Shown: positions 27,506 to 37,085 of the stretch, in pieces
Numbering within the stretch: the stretch's first letter is position 1
How the letters are laid out: every line of letters begins with the position of its first letter
DNA from: Brevundimonas sp. UBA5713
GTDB taxonomy: Bacteria; Pseudomonadota; Alphaproteobacteria; Caulobacterales; Caulobacteraceae
NCBI RefSeq assembly: GCF_002419815.1
Contig: NZ_DIGV01000028.1
Location: 1-64,000, forward strand
Direction: 5' to 3'
Length of the DNA stretch: 64,000 nucleotides
Translations under genes and position numbers: made by a program
The notes under the pieces: model-generated
Database searches by the model: none
What the model saw: the letters and a program-made list of their open reading frames with translations, nothing else
What the model was told of the DNA's origin: nothing

Positions 27506-29097
27506 AGTGCAGGCTCCGTAATCGGGATCAGTTGCGGCGTGGCGGCGACAAGTCTTTGTGTGGCGGGATGGCTCGGTCGGGCAAGGACTGTTTCGGTTGG
27601 CCCTTGCTCGACGATACGGCCCGCTTCCATCACCAGCACACGGTCGGTCAGGCGGCGCACCACTTCCAGATCATGGCTGACAAATAGCAAAGCTATGTTG
27701 TGATCCCGTGTCAGCATCGACAAGAGATCAAGAATGCGCGCCTTGACCGAAACATCCAGCGCCGAGACCGCTTCGTCCAGAACGATTAGGTCCGGCTTGG
27801 TCATCAGGGCGCGGGCGAGGGCCACGCGCTGGCGCTGTCCGCCCGACATCTGGTGCGGCAGGCGATTGAGGAAGCTGGCATCCAGACCGACCTGTTTCAG
27901 CGTTTCGGTCGCCAGACGCTGGGGGTCTTGAGGCGGGCTGTCGAGCAGATGGAGCGGTTCGCACAGCGAACGGTAAACGCTCCAGCGCGGATCGAGGCTG
28001 GCCCCCGGATCCTGGAATACGGGCTGGATGCGTTGGCGCATCTCGCGCTGACGGCATTTATCGGTCCAGTCGAGGCCATTGATCAGGACGCGCCCGCCCT
28101 GAACAGGCTCCAGCCCCGCCAAGGCCCGCAGAAGGGTGGACTTGCCACAGCCGCTTTCGCCGATCAGGCCGACGCTCTCACCGCGCTGGATCGACAGGCT
28201 GACGCCATCGACTGCGCGGATTTCCGGCCCCTTGCCGAACAGTTTGCGTGAGCCGGCATAGGTGCGGACCACGTCCAAGCCTTGCGCCACCACAGGGGCT
28301 TCCGGCGCTGGCAGGATACGCGGAGGCGGGCTGTGCGTGGCGTCGCGCAAGAGCGCCTGACCGTATTCGCTTGTCAGTTGACCACGGCCCAGAACCGAGG
28401 CGGGCGCGTTCTCGACGATTTGGCCGTTGCGGATCACCACCACGCGGTCGGCCCGTTCACGCGCCACGGCCAGATCATGGACGATCAGAAGCAGGCCGGA
28501 GTTGTCGGTTCTGGCGCGCTGACATAGCAGGTCCAGCACCTTGGCCTGATTGACGGGATCAAGCGCGCTGGTGGCTTCGTCCGCGATCAGTAGGCGCGGT
28601 TTCATGGCTGTCGCCATGGCGATGGCCACGCGCTGGCGCTGGCCGCCTGACAGCTGGTGCGGATAGAGATCGAGCGTAAAGCGCGGGGCGGCAAGGCCCG
28701 CATCATTAAGCGCCTTGCGGGCCGCAGCGCGGCCCTCGGCTCTGGAACATCGGGTGTGGATGCGCACCACCTCGGCCACCTGATCGCCGATAGTCATGAC
28801 GGGGTTCAGTGCCGTCAGCGGTTCCTGGAACACCATGCCGATGTCGCGACCACGAATGTTCTGAAGTGCACGATCATCAAGTGCTGTCAGCGATTGACCG
28901 TCCAACAGGATATCACCGCTGATCTGCGCATGATCCGGTGCGAGGCCCAGAACGGAAAGCGCCGTCAGTGACTTGCCGGAGCCGCTTTCACCGACAAGAG
29001 CTACGATCTCGCCTACGGCAACGGACAGGTTAATGCCCAATAGCAACGGGCGGTCATCCAGCGTCAGCGACAGGTTGCGAATATCCAGAAGGCTCAT
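27502..29097 (-). CDS. Peptide ABC transporter, two fused ATPase domains
   Basis: Single 531-residue protein containing two full ABC ATPases in tandem, corresponding to separate DppD and DppF subunits elsewhere. Domain 1 (about 1-250) has Walker A GESGSGKS, signature [14 protein letters not shown] and Walker [13 protein letters not shown]. Domain 2 (about 275-525) has [23 protein letters not shown] and [12 protein letters not shown], then the oligopeptide-type C-terminal tail. All catalytic elements are intact in both halves, as in YejF-type proteins. It starts 3 bp after the permease gene ends and overlaps the peptidase gene by 4 bp. Confidence 0.93.
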   Translation of the reverse strand: MSLLDIRNLSLTLDDRPLLLGINLSVAVGEIVALVGESGSGKSLTALSVLGLAPDHAQISGDILLDGQSLTALDDRALQNIRGRDIGMVFQEPLTALNPVMTIGDQVAEVVRIHTRCSRAEGRAAARKALNDAGLAAPRFTLDLYPHQLSGGQRQRVAIAMATAMKPRLLIADEATSALDPVNQAKVLDLLCQRARTDNSGLLLIVHDLAVARERADRVVVIRNGQIVENAPASVLGRGQLTSEYGQALLRDATHSPPPRILPAPEAPVVAQGLDVVRTYAGSRKLFGKGPEIRAVDGVSLSIQRGESVGLIGESGCGKSTLLRALAGLEPVQGGRVLINGLDWTDKCRQREMRQRIQPVFQDPGASLDPRWSVYRSLCEPLHLLDSPPQDPQRLATETLKQVGLDASFLNRLPHQMSGGQRQRVALARALMTKPDLIVLDEAVSALDVSVKARILDLLSMLTRDHNIALLFVSHDLEVVRRLTDRVLVMEAGRIVEQGPTETVLARPSHPATQRLVAATPQLIPITEPAL

Positions 29098-29100
29098 GGC

Positions 29101-29946
29101 TTAGACCTCCCGTCGCAGGCGCGGGTCGAGCCGGTCGCGCAATCCATCGCCCAGCAGGCTGAGCGCCAGCACGGTCACGAAGATGGCAAGGCCGGGGAAG
29201 ATGGCCAGCCATGGCGCGGTGCCGATCAGGGTCTGGCTTTCGGCCAGCATCCGGCCCCAGCTGGGCGCGGGCGGCTGGGCACCAAGGCCAAGGTAGGACA
29301 GGCCCGCTTCTGCCGCCACGCCGACGGCGAACTGCACGGCGGCCTGAACGCTGAGCAGGCCCAGCACGTGCGGCAGGATGTGCTGGATCGATATGGACAG
29401 GTTGGAGCGACCGGAGGCGCGTGCGGCGGTGACATAGTCGCGCTGCCACAGGCCGCGTCCGGCACCGCGCACTACGCGCAGGAAGACGGGGATGTTGAAC
29501 ACGCCCAAGGCGATAGCGGCGTTCAGCGCGCTCGGCCCTGTCGCGGCGGCCAGCATGACGGCGGTCAGCAGCGACGGGAAGGCGAAAACGAGGTCGCCGC
29601 CACGCATGATGACATCATCGGCAAAACCCTTGCGTGAGGCGGCCCATAGGCCGAGCGGTACGCCGAACAATAGGCCGATCATCACGCCTGCGCCCGCGAC
29701 GCCCAAGCTGTTGGCGGCTCCGGCCATGACCAGCGAAAGCACGTCGCGTCCCAGTGCATCGGTGCCGAAAGGGTGGCCTGCCGATGGCCCCATAAGGCGA
29801 CTGGCGGTGTCCTGTGCCAGCGGGTCATGCGGTGTCCACACCAGAGCCAGCAGGGTAGCCGCGACTACGGCGACGGCGAGCGCCACCCCGATCTTTAGTG
29901 ACAGCGGACGGATGGGGCGGAGGCGGTCGAGGCCTGCGAAAATCAT
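29101..29946 (-). CDS. Peptide ABC transporter permease (DppC-like)
   Basis: Inner-membrane permease of 281 residues with about six hydrophobic segments, the N-terminal DppC-type region (LAQDTASRLMGPSAGHPFGTDALGRDVLS split over residues about 42-70) and the ATPase-contacting EAA loop (YVTAARASGRSNLSISIQHI). It overlaps the upstream fused binding-protein/permease gene by 4 bp and pairs with its permease half to form the channel. Confidence 0.92.
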   Translation of the reverse strand: MIFAGLDRLRPIRPLSLKIGVALAVAVVAATLLALVWTPHDPLAQDTASRLMGPSAGHPFGTDALGRDVLSLVMAGAANSLGVAGAGVMIGLLFGVPLGLWAASRKGFADDVIMRGGDLVFAFPSLLTAVMLAAATGPSALNAAIALGVFNIPVFLRVVRGAGRGLWQRDYVTAARASGRSNLSISIQHILPHVLGLLSVQAAVQFAVGVAAEAGLSYLGLGAQPPAPSWGRMLAESQTLIGTAPWLAIFPGLAIFVTVLALSLLGDGLRDRLDPRLRREV

Positions 29947-32462
29947 CGGCCGCTCCTGTCGTTGTCGCGTTGTCGCGGGTCTGCCATGGCATAGGCGATA
30001 TCCACCAACAGGCTGACCACGACCACCACGGCGACCAGCACCATGATCACACCTTGCACCACGATAAGGTCACGCTGGCTGACGGCCTGGAAGGCCAGAC
30101 GGCCAAGGCCGGGCAGGGAAAAGACGTTCTCGATCACCACGCCACCCGCCAGCAGGAAGGGCGCTTGCAGGCCCAGAACCGTCAGCACCGGAATCCACGC
30201 ATTGGGCAGGGCATGGCGGATCAGCGCCGCGTTTCGCGACAGACCCTTGGCGCGGGCGGTGCGGACATAGTCCTCGTTCAAGGTGTCGAGGAGGGAAGTT
30301 CTCAGCACGCGGGCGAGAATGGCCGCTTGAGGCGCGGCAAGGGCGATGGCGGGCAAAACAAGAGAAGTCCAGCCGCTGTAGCCGCCTGCCGGAAACCATC
30401 CGAGCGTGACGGAAAACAGCAGGATCAGCAGAAGGCCCAGCCAGAAGTTCGGAATGGCAATGCCCGCCTGCATCAGGGCGATCAGCCCGCCATCTGCCGC
30501 CTTGCCGTGATGGCGGGCCGCCAGCAAACCGATCGGCAGGGCTATAATGACAGACAGAGTCAAGGCTGACAGGGCCAGCGGTAGGGACACGGCCAACCTC
30601 TCCCCGATCAGGGCGGTGACCGGGGTTTGATAGGTATAGCTGGTGCCGAAATCACCGCGCAGCAGGCCACCCGTCCAAGCCAGATACCGCTCGACCAATC
30701 CGCCGTTCAGACCCATCTGCTCGCGCAAGGTGGCGATGGCCTCAGGGCTGGCGTTCAGGCCCATCATATAGGCGGCGGGATCACCCGGCAGGACCTGCAA
30801 CAGGCCAAAGATCACCACCGATGCGGCCAACAAGGTCAGGCCGTGGCCGAGCAAATGCTTGGCGGTCCATGCTGCCCCGAGCTTCCAGACGCTGAAGGCG
30901 AGGGCGGCGGTCAGGCCGACTGCGATGATCCATGCCCACGACAGTGAGGAGGCCGTGCGCGTCGAAGCCGCTGCTCCCGCGCCCTCCATGTGGACACCTG
31001 TCATGTCATTGGCGGCAATAGGCGAGTTTATCCACAGACCCTCGACACCATTGCGCGACACGCCGATGCGCGATGACTGGAACAGGAAAACATTGACCGC
31101 ATCCTCGGCGATCAGTCGTTGCAGATCGCCTAAAAGACTCAGTCGTGTGGCCTCGTCCGGTGCGGTATTCACCTGTGCCAGCAGGGCATCGAACGCCGCA
31201 CTGTCATAGCCGAAATAGTAGTCCTTGCGGCCGTAAATGTCATAGTCTATCGGCTCGACGTGCTCGACGATGGTCAGGTCGAACTGCTTGCGACCGAACA
31301 CCTGATCCAGCCACTGCGCCCATTCCAGTGTCTCGATTTTCACGCGCACACCGGCCTCGGCCAACTGGCTGACCAGCACCTCGCTGCTGCGCGTGGCATA
31401 GGGTCGCGGCGGGATGCGAAGGGTGAGGTCCAGCCCGTTGGGATAGCCGGCCTCGGCCAGCAGTTGGCGGGCCTTTTCCACATCATGTGGATAACGATCC
31501 GTCAAATCGACATAGCCCGAGGCCTGACGCGAATAATGGCTGCCGATGGGCTGGCCGAAGCCGAACATGGCCCCGTCGATAATGGCCTTGCGGTCGATGG
31601 CGTATGACAGGGCGCGGCGCACGCGGATGTCGTTGAACGGCGCGCGGGCATTGTTCATCGCCATGATGACCTTGCCCTCGGACAGGCCCTCGGTCACGCG
31701 TAGGGCCGGATTGCGGCGCAGCTCGCCCACCGTTTCAGGGGCCGGATAGTTGGGGAATGCATCCACATCGCCCGCCCGCACAGCGGCAAAGGCAGCGGCA
31801 GGGTCGCTGATAAAGCGGAACACCACGCGGTCTGTTTGCGGCGCACGGCCCCAGTAATCCTCGCGGCGGACCAGTTCCAGTTCGCCCCCGCGTTGCCAGC
31901 GGTTCAGGCGATAGGGACCGGTGCCGACAGGCGCTGTGGCATTGGTACCGACACTGTCAGGCGACACCATGGCCGCATCGCCCCATGCCAGCAGATAGGG
32001 CAGGTTGGCGACGGGCCGCGACAGGCGGATGGCGACGGTGTGGGCGTCCACTACACCCACCGCTCGTATAGGCGCGAACAGGGCCTTTTGAGCGTTGGTC
32101 GAGCCCTCTGCCACGATACGTATGAGGGAAAATCGGACCGTCTCGGCGTCGAAGGCCGCGCCGTCGCTGAAGGTCACGCCCCGCTTGAGGTGAAAGGTCC
32201 ACGACAGGCCGTCCGGCGACGCGCTCCAGCTCTCGGCCAGTTGCGGCGCGACCGTGCCATTGGGCGTCAGTCGCGTCAGACCCTCGAAGATGTTGGCATA
32301 GGTGATTTCGTCCACGGCTGCCGCTGCGCCCGTAGTCGGGTCCAGATGCGGCGGCTCCAGCGGCACGCCGATGACAATACGGCTTTGCGGGCTATCAGCT
32401 GCGGCGCCAGGTGCGGCCAGCAGTACCAGTGCCGCCGACAACGCCTTGGCCACGCGCAACAC
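29943..32462 (-). CDS. Fused peptide-binding protein and DppB-like permease
   Basis: One chain of about 839 residues combining two usual subunits. After a signal peptide (LSAALVLLAAPGAAA) residues about 25-500 form a family 5 solute-binding protein (GVPLEPPHLDPTTG; VGTGPYRLNRWQRGG; RRALSYAIDRKAI). A hydrophobic segment (WAWIIAVGLTAALAFSVW) anchors it. Residues about 540-835 are a DppB-type permease (GLLQVLPGDPAAYMMG; EAA loop YVRTARAKGLSRNAALIRHA). No frameshift or internal stop separates them. I chose the GTG at 32462 because it gives a normal signal peptide; the frame is open to a TTG at 32540. First gene of the operon fusion-permease-ATPases-peptidase. Confidence 0.88.
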   Translation of the reverse strand: MLRVAKALSAALVLLAAPGAAADSPQSRIVIGVPLEPPHLDPTTGAAAAVDEITYANIFEGLTRLTPNGTVAPQLAESWSASPDGLSWTFHLKRGVTFSDGAAFDAETVRFSLIRIVAEGSTNAQKALFAPIRAVGVVDAHTVAIRLSRPVANLPYLLAWGDAAMVSPDSVGTNATAPVGTGPYRLNRWQRGGELELVRREDYWGRAPQTDRVVFRFISDPAAAFAAVRAGDVDAFPNYPAPETVGELRRNPALRVTEGLSEGKVIMAMNNARAPFNDIRVRRALSYAIDRKAIIDGAMFGFGQPIGSHYSRQASGYVDLTDRYPHDVEKARQLLAEAGYPNGLDLTLRIPPRPYATRSSEVLVSQLAEAGVRVKIETLEWAQWLDQVFGRKQFDLTIVEHVEPIDYDIYGRKDYYFGYDSAAFDALLAQVNTAPDEATRLSLLGDLQRLIAEDAVNVFLFQSSRIGVSRNGVEGLWINSPIAANDMTGVHMEGAGAAASTRTASSLSWAWIIAVGLTAALAFSVWKLGAAWTAKHLLGHGLTLLAASVVIFGLLQVLPGDPAAYMMGLNASPEAIATLREQMGLNGGLVERYLAWTGGLLRGDFGTSYTYQTPVTALIGERLAVSLPLALSALTLSVIIALPIGLLAARHHGKAADGGLIALMQAGIAIPNFWLGLLLILLFSVTLGWFPAGGYSGWTSLVLPAIALAAPQAAILARVLRTSLLDTLNEDYVRTARAKGLSRNAALIRHALPNAWIPVLTVLGLQAPFLLAGGVVIENVFSLPGLGRLAFQAVSQRDLIVVQGVIMVLVAVVVVVSLLVDIAYAMADPRQRDNDRSGR

Positions 32463-32599
32463 GCCAGATTTTGCCGCTAAAAATGCCAAACAGACCGACC
32501 GGAGTATGCGCTTACCCCCGTAAATGTGGGGCGGCTGCAACCTAGAGGCAGACGTAGCCTTGCGCCATAGTCACTTGGTTCAAAGACAAGGAGAGGCAC

Positions 32600-33109
32600 A
32601 TGTCTCTGGCCGCGATTGCCCTTGGCAGTATCCTGATGTCGATGCCCGCTCCGACGGGACCAACGGCTGGCCATGTCTCTTTAGAACACTTCGACGGATG
32701 CTGGGCAGGCACAGGGGATGTGACCGGCTTGGAGGTCACCGCCAAGCTGAAGGTCAGCCCTATCTTGTCGGGCACTCACAGGCTGTTCGAGCTTGAATCC
32801 CATTTAAAGACCAACGCCAATGACCGATATTCTGCGCACATCATTGTAGCCGAAACCGCCGACGTACCCGGCGTTCTGATCAGCTATTACGCTGACAGTT
32901 TTGGAGGCGATTTTGCTGCAAGCGGGAAGGGAACGATCGAGGCTGATGGTCTCAGCATCGAGTATGCCCGTCCCAGCTATCCAGAAGTGAACCAATGGAA
33001 GATAGACGGCTCTGTTCTTAGATGGACCAATACGGTGGTTCGTGCCCTTGACGATCAACTGGTCGCCCACACCTATGAGATGTCGCGCGTCGGCTGCACT
33101 GGTGCCTGA
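32600..33109 (+). CDS. Hypothetical small protein, possibly exported
   Basis: 169 residues with a weak N-terminal hydrophobic stretch (MSLAAIALGSILMSMPAP) that could be a short signal peptide. The rest is rich in beta-prone segments ending in YEMSRVGC, somewhat like lipocalin-type or DUF1579-like barrels, but I cannot name a family. A strong ribosome-binding site (AAGGAG) precedes the ATG. It is divergent from the peptide transporter operon and convergent with a receptor gene. Confidence 0.7.
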   Translation: MSLAAIALGSILMSMPAPTGPTAGHVSLEHFDGCWAGTGDVTGLEVTAKLKVSPILSGTHRLFELESHLKTNANDRYSAHIIVAETADVPGVLISYYADSFGGDFAASGKGTIEADGLSIEYARPSYPEVNQWKIDGSVLRWTNTVVRALDDQLVAHTYEMSRVGCTGA

Positions 33110-33114
33110 TAAAG

Positions 33115-33141
33115 AAAAGGGCGGCTAATAGCCGCCCTTTT
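33115..33141. terminator. Bidirectional terminator
   Basis: AAAAGGGCGGCT / AGCCGCCCTTTT with a three-base loop. It has T-runs on both strands and lies between two convergent genes, 5 bp after one stop and 9 bp before the other. Confidence 0.85.
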
Positions 33142-33150
33142 CGTCACGGA

Positions 33151-35364
33151 TTAGAAGTCCATGCTCAATCTCACGCCCACGGTGCGGCCCTGACGGGGGC
33201 TAGTGGTGGGGCGTGAGGAGGAGTTGAAGCCGTTGCGGGTCTCTTCGTAATAGGTGTCGAACAGGTTGCGCGACCACAGCGACACGCGCCAGTTGGCATC
33301 TGATGGGCCAGCGGTCAGGCTGGCATTGGCGAGCCAGTAGTCGTCGATGATCGAGGATGCGGTGACGGAGTAAAGCTCGTCACGGTAGTTGTAGTTTGTC
33401 TCGGCGCGCAGGTCCCAGCCCTTGAACATCCAGTCATAGGCAATCTGACCGCCATAGTTCAGCTTGGGGAAGCCGAGGCGCTCGCCGGAGCGGTCATTGG
33501 TGATGATGATGTCCCATGGGCCGTCTACAGGGTTGGCGGCATCGGTCGCCGCGCCGTCGATGGCGAAATATTCGTCGTACTTACCCGACTTGTAGCCGAG
33601 GTTCTGGCTGATGGTCAGGCCGTCCAGCGGCACCCACGTGAGCTCGATCTCGCCACCATAGATGCTGGATTCCGGCACATTGGTGATCTTGCCGAGGCGA
33701 CCGCGCTCACGGTCGTATTCCAGACCCTGAACCTGCTGGTCCTGATAGTCGTAATAGAAGACTGCACCGTTCAGGCGCAGGCGGTTGTCGAACAGGTCCG
33801 ACTTGATGCCCGCCTCATAGGCAATGACGGTCTCGGGTTTAAACGGCGTGGCCGAGGTGGCGTTATAGGTGGTGAACCCGCCCGACTTCACGCCGCGCGA
33901 GAGGCTGGCGTACAGCATGGCGCTCTCGGTCAGATCGTATTCCAGACCAAGACGACCCGAAACCTCCGACATGTCGGTTCTATAGAGCGTCGGGGAGGGC
34001 GGGATGGCGGGTGCCGTCACGGTTCCGGCGCTCAGCAAGGTGCGCTCTTCGGTTTCCCAGCGCAGGCCGGCAATCAGGTTCAGACGGTCGGTCACCTGCC
34101 AGCTGTTATGGGTGAAGATGCCAAAGGCCTCGACCTCCTGCTCATAGGCGGTGTTGATCAGGCCACTGACGCCACGGAAGCGGGTGTAGAAGCCGCCGTC
34201 ATTGGTCTCGTTGGCATAGTGGGCACCGACCATCCATTGCACCGGACCGTCACTGTTGGAGGCAAGGCGCACCTCCTGCGAGAGGACTTCTATCTCGTTG
34301 TAGAAGAAGGTGTCGCTTTCGGCGAAACGCGTGCTGTCCCAGTCGTTATATTCGTTGCGCTCGAACGTCTGCCAGGCGCTGATCGAGGTCAGGTCGGCAA
34401 AGCCGAGGTCGGACTTGATGCGCAGGGACAGGTCAAACCCTTCGTTGTCGCGCTGGGGCTTGGCACTCAGCCCAAGGCCCGCCACAGCGGCCATGTCGGG
34501 CGCAATCTGCCAGCCGGTGATGCGCCATGCCGTGTCCGCCGGATAGGTGAGCGAGCCATCCGCCACGCGGTATGGACCCAGCAGGCGGAAACCGAGGCCG
34601 TCAGACTGGTCCTGTTGCCATGTGGCGGACAGATCGACGGTGGTTTTGTCGCCGGCATCCCACGTCAGGCGGCCACGGATGGCGGTCTTGTCGGCGTCGC
34701 CCAAGGCTTCGCCTGTGTCGCGGTGGTATTGCCACGCGCCGCCCTGTTCGGTGGTGGCGGCAAGGCGGCCTGAGAGCGCATCGGTGATCGGACCGGAGAC
34801 GTAGCCCTCGACCTTGTAGCGGTCATAGCTGCCGTATTCGGCATTGAAGCCGCCCGTCAGATAGTTGGTCGGGGCGTTGGTGATGATGTTGACGGCCCCG
34901 CCAGTGGTGTTTCGACCATAAAGCGTGCCTTGCGGACCGCGCAGTACCTCCATGCGGGCGATGTCGAACAGCGCGCCTTGGGTTGTGACCGTATAGGGGT
35001 GGGCGACCTCGTCGACATAGACGCCGACGGTGGAGGCATTGTTGGACGAATATTCGCGCGCGCCAATGCCACGGATGCGGAACTGGGGCTGGCCGCTGCC
35101 GAACTGGCTGTCGACCTCCATGTTCGGGACAGCGTTCTCCAGGTCGTTCACGACCGATATGGCGCGTTCCTCGAGGCTCTCGCCGCCGATAATGCTGAGC
35201 GAGACGCCCACGTCCTGACTGGCCTGTTCGCGACGCTGGGCGGTGACGACGATATCGCCGACGCGCGCGACCGGCTGTTCATCCGCCGCCTCGACGGCGT
35301 GGGCGGTGCTGGCCATCAGCAGGCAGGCGAGACTGGCGGTCGACACCAATAGGGCCTTGGACAT
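33151..35364 (-). CDS. TonB-dependent outer-membrane receptor
   Basis: Receptor of 737 residues with signal peptide (ending STAHA), TonB-box-like DIVVTAQRREQ, plug (about 40-160, MEVLRGPQGTLYGRNTTGGA) and a barrel ending in LSMDF. The plug type (EVLRGPQGTLYGRN) is the very large sphingomonad/caulobacter group, whose ligands range from siderophores to aromatic or terpene compounds; none can be assigned. The 183-bp upstream region, before the propionate regulator gene on the same strand, has two inverted repeats (35411-35434 and 35500-35515), so it may have its own regulated promoter. Confidence 0.9.
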   Translation of the reverse strand: MSKALLVSTASLACLLMASTAHAVEAADEQPVARVGDIVVTAQRREQASQDVGVSLSIIGGESLEERAISVVNDLENAVPNMEVDSQFGSGQPQFRIRGIGAREYSSNNASTVGVYVDEVAHPYTVTTQGALFDIARMEVLRGPQGTLYGRNTTGGAVNIITNAPTNYLTGGFNAEYGSYDRYKVEGYVSGPITDALSGRLAATTEQGGAWQYHRDTGEALGDADKTAIRGRLTWDAGDKTTVDLSATWQQDQSDGLGFRLLGPYRVADGSLTYPADTAWRITGWQIAPDMAAVAGLGLSAKPQRDNEGFDLSLRIKSDLGFADLTSISAWQTFERNEYNDWDSTRFAESDTFFYNEIEVLSQEVRLASNSDGPVQWMVGAHYANETNDGGFYTRFRGVSGLINTAYEQEVEAFGIFTHNSWQVTDRLNLIAGLRWETEERTLLSAGTVTAPAIPPSPTLYRTDMSEVSGRLGLEYDLTESAMLYASLSRGVKSGGFTTYNATSATPFKPETVIAYEAGIKSDLFDNRLRLNGAVFYYDYQDQQVQGLEYDRERGRLGKITNVPESSIYGGEIELTWVPLDGLTISQNLGYKSGKYDEYFAIDGAATDAANPVDGPWDIIITNDRSGERLGFPKLNYGGQIAYDWMFKGWDLRAETNYNYRDELYSVTASSIIDDYWLANASLTAGPSDANWRVSLWSRNLFDTYYEETRNGFNSSSRPTTSPRQGRTVGVRLSMDF

Positions 35365-35410
35365 GGGTTTTGGAACCGGAGCAGTGGATTGGAAAGGGGC
35401 AGCAATGTCA

Positions 35411-35434
35411 GGGAAAATGCAGTTTCATTTTCCC
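35411..35434. repeat. Inverted repeat upstream of the TonB receptor
   Basis: GGGAAAATG - CAGTTT - CATTTTCCC, a perfect 9-bp inverted repeat about 47-70 bp upstream of the receptor start. No T-run follows, so an operator or an RNA hairpin in the leader is as likely as a terminator. Confidence 0.55.
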
Positions 35435-35499
35435 GCTCGGATGGCGTCCCGCGTATTCGGATCGCCCGCGCCTACGCGCGCTCTATCGCAATGCACAAC

Positions 35500-35515
35500 T
35501 GCACATTGCAGTGCA
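35500..35515. promoter_or_regulatory. Inverted repeat TGCAC-N6-GTGCA
   Basis: Short palindrome followed by AAAA, located between the regulator stop and the receptor start. It shares the TGCA/GCAAA flavour of the propionate-regulator sites at 36953-37038 but is not an exact match. Confidence 0.35.
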
Positions 35516-35547
35516 AAATCTGCTCCCGTCAAGCCGGTTCTGGTTGC

Positions 35548-36951
35548 CTACTCCAGAGTGTAGGGAATGACGCCGCGCTCATGGACGGGAACCCGCAGGT
35601 CGCGGTCAATGGGCGGGAAGGCCCGCTGCTGACAGTCGAGCCGCTCGCAAATGCGACACGAGACGCCCATGCGGATCGGCGGTCCGTTCAGATCCAGACC
35701 CGCCGTGTACACCAGTTGGTCGGCATGCTCGATCTCGCACCCCAGACCCAGCGCATAGCGGCGATCAGGCTCCAGATACGACCCGCCCGGCTTGGACACG
35801 CTCTTAGCAATACAGATATAGCGGGCGCCATCCGGCATTTCCGACAGGTTCACCAGAATCCGGTCGGGCGAGCTAAAGGCCTCGTGCACATTCCAAAGCG
35901 GGCAGGCTCCGCCGAAGCGGGCGAATTGGAAACGGGTGGCGCTGTGGCGTTTGGTGATGTTTCCCGCCATGTCCACGCGCGCGAAATAGAAGGGCACGCC
36001 GCGCCAGCCGGGGCGTTGCAGGGTCGACAAGCGCTGGCACACTTGCTCGAAACTGGTGTGGAACCGCTGGCGCATGCGGTCGATGTCGTGGCGCAGGTCG
36101 CGCGCGGCATCGAGGAAGCGGCGATAGGGCATAAGAATGGCCCCCGCCGCATAGTTGGCCAGCCCCACACGGCACACGTCTGTGGCGGCCTTCAGCTCGA
36201 AATTGGCGCGGGCCAGCTCGTCTTCGATGATGTCGGCAAAGGCCAGCAGCGCCAGTTGATGCGCCATCTGGAAACAGCGCGTGGTGACAGGCAGGGACGA
36301 CTGGATATAGAGGATGCGCGCGGCCGGATCATAACGGCGCATAGCTCCCTCTCCATAGGCCACCCGCACCCCGCACAGATCACCCAACGCCTGTTCCAGC
36401 GTGCGCTCGGGGTGGCTGTACTCGCCAAGGCTGAGGCGGGCGGCAAGGGTCTCTGCGGCCAGATCCAGCGCGTCGATATAGTTGTCTCGATAGTGGAAGA
36501 AGTCGCGCACCGCCTCATAGGGCAGGGCAGGGGCCGACACCTGCCGCTCGTCACGGCCCAAGGTTTCGTTCAGCGTCTTGAGGCGGTCGTCCAACCGGCG
36601 ATAGTTCTGATGCAGGGTCAGGAACTGATGCGCCAGTCGCGGGGCATTGGTCGCCACCTGTTTCAACTCTGCGGCGGATGGCACATCGCCTGCGCCCGCC
36701 AGGTCCGTGACCGCCTCGCGCAGATCAGCAATTAGTCTAGCATCGCCTTCCAGATCGAACAGGCTGGCGTCCACGTCGAACGCGCGCGTGAGCGAGATCA
36801 ACACGCGCGCTGTCGCGGGGCGCTGGTTGGTCTCGATCTGCGATAAATACGATGGAGACAGGGCCAAACGGGCCGCGCACTGATCCAAAGTCCAGCCCCG
36901 AGCTTCTCTCAGCTTACGGACTTTTGTGCCTAGAAAGAGCTTTTCCGCCAT
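35548..36951 (-). CDS. ScfR/PrpR-type regulator of propionyl-CoA metabolism
   Basis: 467-residue XRE-type regulator. Residues about 8-62 are a helix-turn-helix (LDQCAARLALSPSYLSQIE). The middle is a degenerate IrrE/ImmA-like domain: AHQLALLAF stands where a peptidase would have HExxH. The C-terminal domain has CPLWNVHEAF and CRICERLDCQQRAFPP, the cysteine pattern of ScfR, RamB and mycobacterial PrpR, which bind acyl-CoA and in PrpR an iron-sulfur cluster. It is divergent from pccB, and TTTGCAA sites fill the gap, so it very likely controls pccBA-mutAB-mce and itself. I chose the ATG at 36951; upstream codons in frame overlap the operator. No Shine-Dalgarno is visible. Confidence 0.88.
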   Translation of the reverse strand: MAEKLFLGTKVRKLREARGWTLDQCAARLALSPSYLSQIETNQRPATARVLISLTRAFDVDASLFDLEGDARLIADLREAVTDLAGAGDVPSAAELKQVATNAPRLAHQFLTLHQNYRRLDDRLKTLNETLGRDERQVSAPALPYEAVRDFFHYRDNYIDALDLAAETLAARLSLGEYSHPERTLEQALGDLCGVRVAYGEGAMRRYDPAARILYIQSSLPVTTRCFQMAHQLALLAFADIIEDELARANFELKAATDVCRVGLANYAAGAILMPYRRFLDAARDLRHDIDRMRQRFHTSFEQVCQRLSTLQRPGWRGVPFYFARVDMAGNITKRHSATRFQFARFGGACPLWNVHEAFSSPDRILVNLSEMPDGARYICIAKSVSKPGGSYLEPDRRYALGLGCEIEHADQLVYTAGLDLNGPPIRMGVSCRICERLDCQQRAFPPIDRDLRVPVHERGVIPYTLE

Positions 36952-36952
36952 T

Positions 36953-37038
36953 TTTGCAACTTTGCAAAAGTCCCCAAAACCCTTGGCAAGCTTCCACACT
37001 TCCGCACGATTTGCAAAGTTGCGATTGCCTTTTTGCAA
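36953..37038. promoter_or_regulatory. Operator cluster: TTTGCAA sites with a 13-bp inverted repeat
   Basis: Four copies of TTTGCAA lie at 36953-36959, 36961-36967, 37010-37016 and 37032-37038. GCAACTTTGCAAA (36956-36968) and TTTGCAAAGTTGC (37010-37022) form a perfect 13-bp inverted repeat with 41 bp between the arms. RamB and PrpR regulators recognise TTTGCAA-type sequences, which fits the adjacent gene. The left-most site abuts the regulator start codon, suggesting autorepression. Confidence 0.75.
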
Positions 37039-37085
37039 GGATCACGGTTCTTTCCTGAAACATTTCGTGAGGGAGTCGTCCATCC

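Noticed and set aside
29943..32462. Frameshifted or merged genes at the binding-protein/permease fusion
   Set aside because: The frame is continuous through a plausible linker and membrane helix, with no stop remnants or second start with a ribosome-binding site.
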